Shown one piece after another: positions 61,901 through 64,000 of a DNA stretch of 64,000 nucleotides. The notes under the pieces are model-generated. The model had not been told where the DNA came from, searched no databases, and was given only the letters and a program-made list of their open reading frames with translations. The stretch is taken from assembly GCF_037038585.1 (NCBI RefSeq), contig NC_092541.1:3779445-3843444 (forward strand), in the 5' to 3' direction. Every line of letters begins with the position of its first letter. The stretch's first letter is position 1. Source of the stretch: Patagioenas fasciata (lineage: Eukaryota > Chordata > Aves > Columbiformes > Columbidae). The position numbers and the translations under genes were made by a program.

Positions 61901-64000
61901 CTCTGCAGAAAAGCTTAGGAGGCTCATTCCTCTGAGCAGACCATAATATGGGGAAACATTGTCTGGGAGGCATTAGACAATATCCCGAGGAGAAGGAACA
62001 GAGAATGTAAGGAAAGCACAGCACAAATCCTGTTAATAAAGCAGCAACACAGAACTGGAGCAGGGGAGCGGAGGAGGAAGGAGGGTAAAGCCACGTTTCC
62101 AAAGTGCCAGGACGCTGCCATTCCGGCTTCTGCTTTTCCACGTGGCAAAAGCAACGCGTGCTTTATTCAGGGGACACACTGCACACAACACACACCCCCC
62201 TGTGCATCGAAAGGGACGGCTGACCAGCTGGCAACGCCGCACTAACTTCTTTAACAGAACCTTATCACGGCATTAACTGCCTTGGTGCAGCCTTCTGCTG
62301 CAAAACTCCCTCCTCTTCTGCTCCCAGATGCATGAATTTGGGAAGGATAGAAAAAGAGCTGGAGTTCTTCACCGTGATGATGTATAACAAAACTGCTCTG
62401 GGATTCACACCCTCTGTTTCCTGACAGGAAAGAAATCAGGCTTCAGTGGTGATGCTCCTGTTTTCCCAACCGGTAATGCAGCAGAATGGATGGGCTGTCA
62501 CAGAGCCCATATGCAGTTGCAACAGGTCGCTGGTGATTAAATGCAAAATTCATCCAGGACATGAGGTTCTGATTCAGCCCGGAGGCAGCTGAAAGACCTT
62601 TACAGCATCCTCCCTGTGGAAAGACCTACTCAGCTTTCAAGCAGATGCTTTTTATCTCTGAGAGGTAAAGTCTGGAAGGAAAACAGGGTTGTTGTGTCCC
62701 CTTTGAGTGCTGCTCCCTGGATTTCCATAACCTGAGAGATTACCTGGAGCCAGTGAAACTGGAACACATGGCTCTGTTAGAAAGGCACAGCAGGCGATGA
62801 TGCAAGATGTTGTCTTCTGGATCATCTAGGAGCTGCTTTGCAGAAAGAGCTGAAGTATTTGCTGAATCTCTATAGTACTTTGACAAGGACAAGCACTGTC
62901 AGTCTGTAATACCCTGTCTGTTTTGGCTGTCCCTAACCTGTTTTAGCAGGGCAAGGGTTTATTCAGCAGACAGGGAATGTTTAGTCTTTCTGGAAACTAC
63001 TGTAACCCCCATGAGAAAAATAAAACACCAATCTATATGTCATTGTTTCGTAAGCAGCTACCTCGAAAAGCTGAACAGCCAGGGAGATGAGATGACACCC
63101 CACCATGTCCCAGGGGGCCTGCCAAGAGCTTCTGCTTTATATGAGAACAGGACCAGCTTTGTTTAAGTCTTGCAGATATTTTGACAGTGCTGTTTTCTTG
63201 CTGGACTTGAGGCCTTTGCATTCAGCTGGTGTTTGTTGCATTACTGGGAAGTGCATGGGCAGAATCCCTCCCTCTCCCCACACCCTGACCATGGTTAGGG
63301 GATGTCTGTCTGTCCTGTTGGGATCTGTCCTCACTCCCCAACTCTTTTGTCCCATGTTTCTCCTTTTCTATCCCATTCTCCAGACTTAGTCGCACATCTT
63401 TTTAGCAACTTCTCCTAGTGACTCTCTTGATGCCTTCCTACAACTTGCACGGCCCAGGCTCTGCCCAAGGAGCAGAAGCACAGGAGCAGTTTGCCTGGAT
63501 ACCCAGTCTGAAATGAGCAAGGCATCAGTGTTATACACAAGCAATAACTGAGGCATGAAATTATATGTCCCTGCTCAGATGTTTAAAGAGAGCACAGTCT
63601 GGATGATGGCAATGACTTTTGTAGCATGAGTCAGTTGGACTCACTGGCTAAGAGACCCAAAAGCAGCAGAGACAGAAAATATTCCCTTCTCCTAAAAACA
63701 GACAAAAATCATGCTGACGAACCAGACCGCCACAAAACCTGTTATGACACCTGCCTGTCTGCAGGACACAGAAGTGAGCAGAACACGCAGCATCACTCCC
63801 AGAGACACAACCAGCTGCAAGCAGCAGCGTTACAAACTCCAGGACCACTGATCCCCCCAGTCAGTTCGGTTGGTACAAAGGGACCAGCGTGACCTGAGAA
63901 CAAAATACAACTGAGCTCAGTCCGCAACCCACATCTCTGCCAGGACAGGACCCAAACCCCCAGCCTGTGGGGAGCAAATCCTGCAGCCCAGCCACACACA
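58950..64000. other. Mostly unique non-coding sequence to the window end
   Basis: About 5 kb with no supported gene. It contains an AAT/AAAT microsatellite (60577-60606). Open frames up to 117 codons (59510-59863) have no recognisable content. A small CpG-retaining segment lies near 62140-62240 (CACGTGG, AACGCGTG, AACGCCGC). Confidence 0.5.
60577..60606 (+). repeat. AAT/AAAT microsatellite
   Basis: A 30-bp run of AATA, AAATA and AAT units, interrupted and short. It is likely polymorphic at most weakly. Confidence 0.85.

Noticed and set aside
1..64000. CRISPR arrays, operons, tRNA or rRNA genes
   Set aside because: No regularly spaced repeats, cloverleaf genes or ribosomal RNA sequence were noticed; the window is vertebrate non-coding DNA.

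Overview
This 64 kb window looks like ordinary non-coding nuclear DNA from a bird, either intergenic or inside a very long intron. The main evidence is the CR1 family of non-LTR retrotransposons. At least eleven copies or fragments are visible. Several still carry the 3' terminus made of the 8-bp unit ATTCTGTG, and two retain readable reverse-transcriptase code. CR1 of this form and density is typical of avian genomes; crocodilians and turtles are less likely alternatives. CpG is scarce over most of the window, as in other vertebrate DNA, and I saw no bacterial operons, dense coding or phage-like structure.

I found no gene that I am willing to call. The longest open frames (about 140-184 codons) look like chance: I recognise no family in them, they overlap frames on the other strand, and several are antisense to CR1. 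The only coding-derived sequence I can name is decayed CR1 reverse transcriptase at 846-1195 (+) and 17334-18425 (-). One splice-site-bounded open segment at 41100-41264 is listed as a weak exon candidate.

Layout: 1-4.9 kb holds three plus-strand CR1 pieces (an RT fragment, a 43-bp 3' tip and a 418-bp 3' end). 4.9-9.6 kb is mostly unique, with a MIR-like fossil and a long inverted repeat. 9.6-10.3 kb is a minus-strand CR1. 10.3-17.3 kb is unique, with a small CpG patch, two possible MIR-like fossils and a strong short hairpin. 17.3-18.4 kb is the most informative CR1: minus strand, RT code, an internal deletion and a frameshift. 18.4-26.4 kb holds MIR-like fossils, a 15-bp inverted repeat, a short CR1 tail and a perfect 20-bp palindrome. 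26.4-35.3 kb is mainly unique. 35.3-35.8 kb is a tail-to-tail pair of CR1s of different ages. 37.2-37.5 kb is the only CpG-island-like block. 38.65-41.35 kb has an unusual texture and is unassigned. 47.6-47.8 kb is strongly AT-rich. 52.6-54.1 kb and 58.9 kb hold further old CR1 fragments. The remainder to 64 kb is unique sequence.

The repeats fall into three age layers: ancient MIR/CORE-SINE-like relics, old diverged CR1, and a younger CR1 subfamily whose copies still align almost base for base. The best functional candidates are non-coding: the CpG block near 37.2-37.5 kb, the palindrome at 23.67 kb and the CpG-retaining block at 57.0 kb. Everything here was read by eye; no alignment, conservation track or expression data was available.
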